A DNA stretch of 64,000 nucleotides from Paracentrotus lividus. Taxonomy: Eukaryota; Echinodermata; Echinoidea; Camarodonta; Echinidae. Both the position numbers and the translations under genes were made by a program. Positions within the stretch are counted from its first letter, which is position 1, and every line of letters starts with the position of its first letter. The stretch spans positions 12,271,297-12,335,296 of the forward strand of contig CALNVZ010002100.1 of NCBI GenBank assembly GCA_940671915.1. Reading direction: 5' to 3'. The notes under the pieces are model-generated. The model made no database searches and was not told the DNA's origin. It saw only the letters and a program-made list of their open reading frames with translations. This document shows, in pieces, positions 62,801 through 64,000 of this stretch.

Positions 62801-64000
62801 AATGATGAATAGATTACTTGTCTATTTAACATCCCAACGGCGTAAATTCCTTTACGTTTGATATTTATGTATATGGGATAGTTTGAACCTTGATCGCTAC
62901 AGGCACTCCGGTGGTTTAGTGGTTATGACGCTGGTCGAGCAATCCAGAGGGCATGGGTTCGAATCCCGCCCGGGCAGGCTATGATTTTTTTTTCATAGTT
63001 GTCTGGCTCCAATTTATCACACAGCAGTTGCGTGTGTTTCTACCAACATGGTTTCTACCGTTGGAGACAAATGATAAATAAATTACTTGTCTAGAAATTA
63101 GTTTTTAAACTTAATTTGAAGGAGATAAGAGACTTGCTATTTCTGATAAAACATATCTACAAGCATGAAGGATAGAAATTAGTTTTAAAATAGAATTTGA
63201 AGGAGGTGAGAGACTTGGTATTTCTAAGAAAACATACCTCACGCAATCAAAAGATACCTACCTTTCCTGGACCAAGTTCTTGAATCTGAGCGGGTCACTG
63301 ACCATCATGTCATTGGCCTGATCAAAGGTCAACTGGACGGGATAGTAGCCTCCGTTGAAAGGGTTATGACAGGAGGTCTGATCAGATCCTAGATCAGCCA
63401 GGAGCTCCCCTGTGGCTTCATACTCAACAACCAGTCGCTCCCTGTAATATAGATAGGTTCAGGCAAGAATCAATTTGAGTTTGAAATAAAAGTAGGACCT
63501 ACAGTAGTTGGGGAAAAGTTCTTCTTGTCATAAACTTCTTTAAAAGCTTATTATTTATGATTGAATATACAATGTGATAGTAGTATCAATATGTAGAAGA
63601 TGAGATTTAGCAAATTTCAACAAGGAATGCTTAGTTTTAAATTTAAATATGCCAAAATCATAACTCTGCAAAAAATGCAATTCAAAAGCGGATTCTAACT
63701 GTTTGGGTCAAACATTTATAATCTGCCTAATTTAATCACTATGTACTTTCATGCTGATATCCACCAATCTTTACACGATTATTAAAAGGTTTGAAGAATC
63801 ATTCCCGAGTAAATTTGGTTTTCTATTTAAAATTAAAACTCACAACTGCAGTTGTCGAACAACATACATGTTTTTCGTATAACAGGTCCACCAAAGATGG
63901 AATCAGAATGAAAACATTTGTAACCTTGTTGAATACAGTTTAAGGATCTTAGCGAATGAGAAACTTACCAAACGTCAACAATGTTTCCATGGTAACCAAT
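56877..64000 (-). CDS. UROC1: UROC1, urocanate hydratase, C-terminal part (nine exons, partial)
   Basis: Urocanate hydratase converts urocanate and water to 4-imidazolone-5-propionate using tightly bound NAD+, the step after HAL. Minus-strand exons in coding order are 63969-64000 (partial), 63262-63441, 61046-61143, 60507-60588, 60086-60207, 59698-59768, 58237-58435, 57568-57749 and 56877-57017. All junctions are GT-AG and all phases join. The 368 visible residues cover roughly the C-terminal half (human UROC1 is 676). Motifs in order are GSDQTSCHNPFNGGYYPVQL, FFDYGNAFLLEASRAGAD, YPSYVQDIMGDIFS, GFGPFRWVCSSGD, DNIRWIKEAEKH, SRDHHDVSGTDSPFRETSN, GSAFCADMAIQN (expected active-site Cys region), ATWVAIHNGGGVGWGEVING and TRRSWSGN. 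The stop is at 56877-56879. No frame damage is seen. It converges on the HAL pair. Confidence 0.95.
57280..57430. mobile_element. possible SINE in UROC1 intron
   Basis: A B-box-like AGGTTTGAATCCC (57331-57343) is followed by TCGGTCCCAGACCTAAATTT. A similar GGTCCCAGACCTCAATTTTT occurs near 38113 after a GTTCAGTGGTAAC A-box-like word (38050). The two may be members of one tRNA-derived family. The evidence is thin. Confidence 0.35.
58550..59020. repeat. foldback repeat of GTCTAAT/ATTAGAC words in UROC1 intron
   Basis: The left half uses GGTCTAATTCCATTTTGTCT and ATTTTGTCTAATTTCC. The right half uses the inverse words GAATTAGACAAG and GGGAAATTAGACCAAA many times. Together they look like a degenerate long hairpin, possibly an old MITE. 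A related fragment lies at 34441-34530. Confidence 0.55.
59090..59645. repeat. minisatellite of GAGTGACTGAGTCAGAGTCA units in UROC1 intron
   Basis: About fifteen units of roughly 30-40 bases are visible, with the core GGAGTGACTGAGTCAGAGTC followed by AGTCTTGTT. Some have TTAAATTCTG inserted. Several units contain the heptamer TGAGTCA or TGACTCA. The array ends about 50 bases from the exon at 59698. Confidence 0.8.
59850..59895. repeat. (AAAC)n microsatellite
   Basis: There are about ten units of CAAA, with one AATA interruption, in a UROC1 intron. Confidence 0.9.
61590..62590 (+). mobile_element. LINE 3' end with (GAATT)n tail in UROC1 intron
   Basis: A plus-strand frame reads QNAHFERIQKRALRMIVYPS, SLSYSQQLTHFDLLSLCERR, KDLILSF, then continues in another frame through PPTRQSVSRHSSTLQNAHLF to RRTQRYKNSTIPYVTALLNA. 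The order ER.QKRALR.I...LSLCERR, then a TQRYK.S..PY...LLN end, is the C-terminus of a CR1/L2-like LINE polymerase. It is 5' truncated and at least one frame change and stop is present, so it is dead. AATAAA at 62553 and the GAATT tail at 62561-62590 mark the 3' end. It is antisense to UROC1. Confidence 0.75.
62756..63093. repeat. 69-base direct repeats around a tRNA-like SINE head
   Basis: TGCGTGTGTTTCTACCAACA followed by TGGTTTCTACC and TTGGAGACAAATGAT occurs at about 62760-62824 and again at 63028-63093, with three or four changes. Between them are AACGGCGTAAATTCC (62838) and a tRNA-like head with A box TGGTTTAGTGGTTATG (62912) and B box GGGTTCGAATCCC (62955-62967). The acceptor arms do not pair, so it is not a tRNA gene. 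Confidence 0.6.
63094..63240. repeat. tandem duplication of about 75 bases in UROC1 intron
   Basis: GAAATTAGTTTTTAAACTTA, ATTTGAAGGAGATAAGAGAC and TTGCTATTTCTGATAAAACATA recur just downstream in slightly changed form. The second unit ends about 25 bases from the exon at 63262. Confidence 0.65.

Noticed and set aside
62889-62968. tRNA gene with good A and B boxes
   Set aside because: The ends do not form an acceptor stem and it sits inside repeated sequence, so it is a SINE head.

Overview
The window looks like animal genomic DNA, AT-rich, with small exons spread through large introns that are full of DNA-transposon debris. An echinoderm, most likely a sea urchin, fits best. The grounds are the animal-type histidine-catabolism proteins, the abundant arrays of the short word CTCGCGCTTCGCGCTCGC, and hAT termini carrying GGCGTAAATCC. 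The species assignment is an inference and was not searched.

Three gene bodies can be supported. (1) HAL copy A (1-17753, +) is a histidine ammonia-lyase gene whose 5' end lies before the window. Its exon 7 and exons 13-20 read cleanly, but exons 8 and 10-12 carry small indels. (2) HAL copy B (23973-46221, +) is a second, tandem histidine ammonia-lyase gene of about 660 residues with 20 exons. All exons but two read cleanly: exon 1 has a one-base slip rescued by a nearby ATG, and exon 7 is riddled with small indels. (3) UROC1 (56877-64000, -) is the C-terminal half of urocanate hydratase in nine exons, running out of the right edge. HAL and UROC1 catalyse consecutive steps, histidine to urocanate to 4-imidazolone-5-propionate, and here they are neighbours in convergent orientation.

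The two HAL genes come from a segmental duplication that also covers about 3.4 kb of copy A 3' flank (17754-21190) and 1.7 kb of copy B 3' flank (46222-47910). In exons 13-19 (627 coding bases) I count 34 differences between the copies, all synonymous, so both were under strong protein-level selection after duplication. The indels are clustered and sit beside repeats, which suggests very recent loss or a local consensus error in the assembly.

Mobile elements dominate the rest. They include a non-autonomous hAT with an 8-bp target duplication (734-2400); a GCGCTTCGCGC-rich array with a 76-bp poly(A) (5285-7976); a 5.2-kb insert bounded by palindrome arrays in intron 17 of copy A (about 11400-16668), with a 3.17-kb TA-flanked element and small AGACGTCT-rich foldbacks nested in it; two copies of a 995-bp Tc1/mariner-like MITE; several foldback MITEs; a 6.2-kb inverted-repeat element in intron 17 of copy B; a 3.3-kb hAT with a decayed transposase (51328-54655); two LINE 3' ends; tRNA-derived SINEs; and minisatellites. 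I saw no CRISPR array and no true tRNA or rRNA gene.
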